Below are positions 20,802 through 20,879 of a stretch of 20,879 nt of DNA, one piece after another. A program made the position numbers and the translations under genes. This DNA is from an uncultured Elusimicrobia bacterium (GTDB lineage Bacteria; Elusimicrobiota; Endomicrobiia; Endomicrobiales; Endomicrobiaceae), in the NCBI GenBank assembly GCA_947168325.1, contig CAMVLN010000008.1, positions 1-20,879 on the forward strand, in the 5' to 3' direction. How positions within the stretch are numbered: position 1 is the stretch's first letter; each line of letters opens with the position of its first letter. The notes under the pieces were generated by a model. That model was not told the DNA's origin. It did no database searches and worked only from the letters and a program-made list of their open reading frames with translations.

Positions 20802-20879
20802 ATATAAAAAGTTTTCACTAAACTTATCTTTTTTATATTGCTCGTTTTTCTAATTTGACCATATTTTTTTGATTCTTGA

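Overview
The window looks like one side of an AT-rich (roughly 30% G+C by eye) tailed phage, prophage or phage-plasmid. Every supported gene lies on the minus strand, so transcription runs from base 20879 towards base 1. Start sites carry strong purine-rich ribosome binding sites (AGGAG/GGAGG type) and the two clear promoters are sigma-70 type. The host cannot be named from the sequence alone. No rRNA, tRNA, CRISPR array or insertion sequence was seen.

Right end (about 18.7-20.9 kb): a compact, partly broken cassette resembling the plasmid-borne PRTRC (ParB-Related, ThiF-Related Cassette) ubiquitin-like system. In transcription order it holds a possible PRTRC-F-like 3' fragment, an intact E2-like protein (PRTRC B), an intact JAB/JAMM metallopeptidase (PRTRC A), and an E1/ThiF-like adenylating protein that is frameshifted, truncated and fused to the tail of another gene (DUF4942-like).

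Early/replication block (about 15.8-18.7 kb): a phage replication-initiator-type gene broken by a 4-bp tandem duplication and carrying helically phased repeats that could be an origin; a 29-aa membrane peptide; a 203-aa unknown; a frameshifted small gene; a DUF1599-like protein; a VRR-NUC nuclease; and a DnaC-like helicase loader with degenerate nucleotide-binding motifs. A BrnT/BrnA toxin-antitoxin pair follows with its own promoter; BrnT seems to have lost its ATG start.

Control region (about 14.9-15.28 kb): a perfect consensus promoter reads straight into two tandem intrinsic terminators whose arms can pair in mutually exclusive ways. This is a candidate small RNA or attenuator ahead of the late genes. 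Just beyond lies a deletion scar joining the start of a ParB-like gene to the back half of a radical-SAM gene.

Late block (1-14.3 kb): intact and tightly packed. It encodes small and large terminase, portal fused to a MuF-like domain, a zinc-ribbon peptide, a ClpP-like prohead protease with a nested scaffold, a Mu gpT-like major capsid protein with an extra C-terminal beta-rich repeat domain, several head-tail connector proteins, a 1294-aa polyvalent protein with a zincin motif, a T7-fibre-like adaptor, a small tail protein and a partial tail fibre. No tape measure, sheath or tube gene is present between the connector genes and the fibre genes. With the giant internal protein and T7-like adaptor, this suggests a short-tailed virion with a Mu-like head.

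All visible gene breaks (indels, deletions, a lost start) fall to the right of 14.9 kb, while all late genes are whole. This may reflect decay of early and accessory functions, or homopolymer errors in the assembly for some of the cases.
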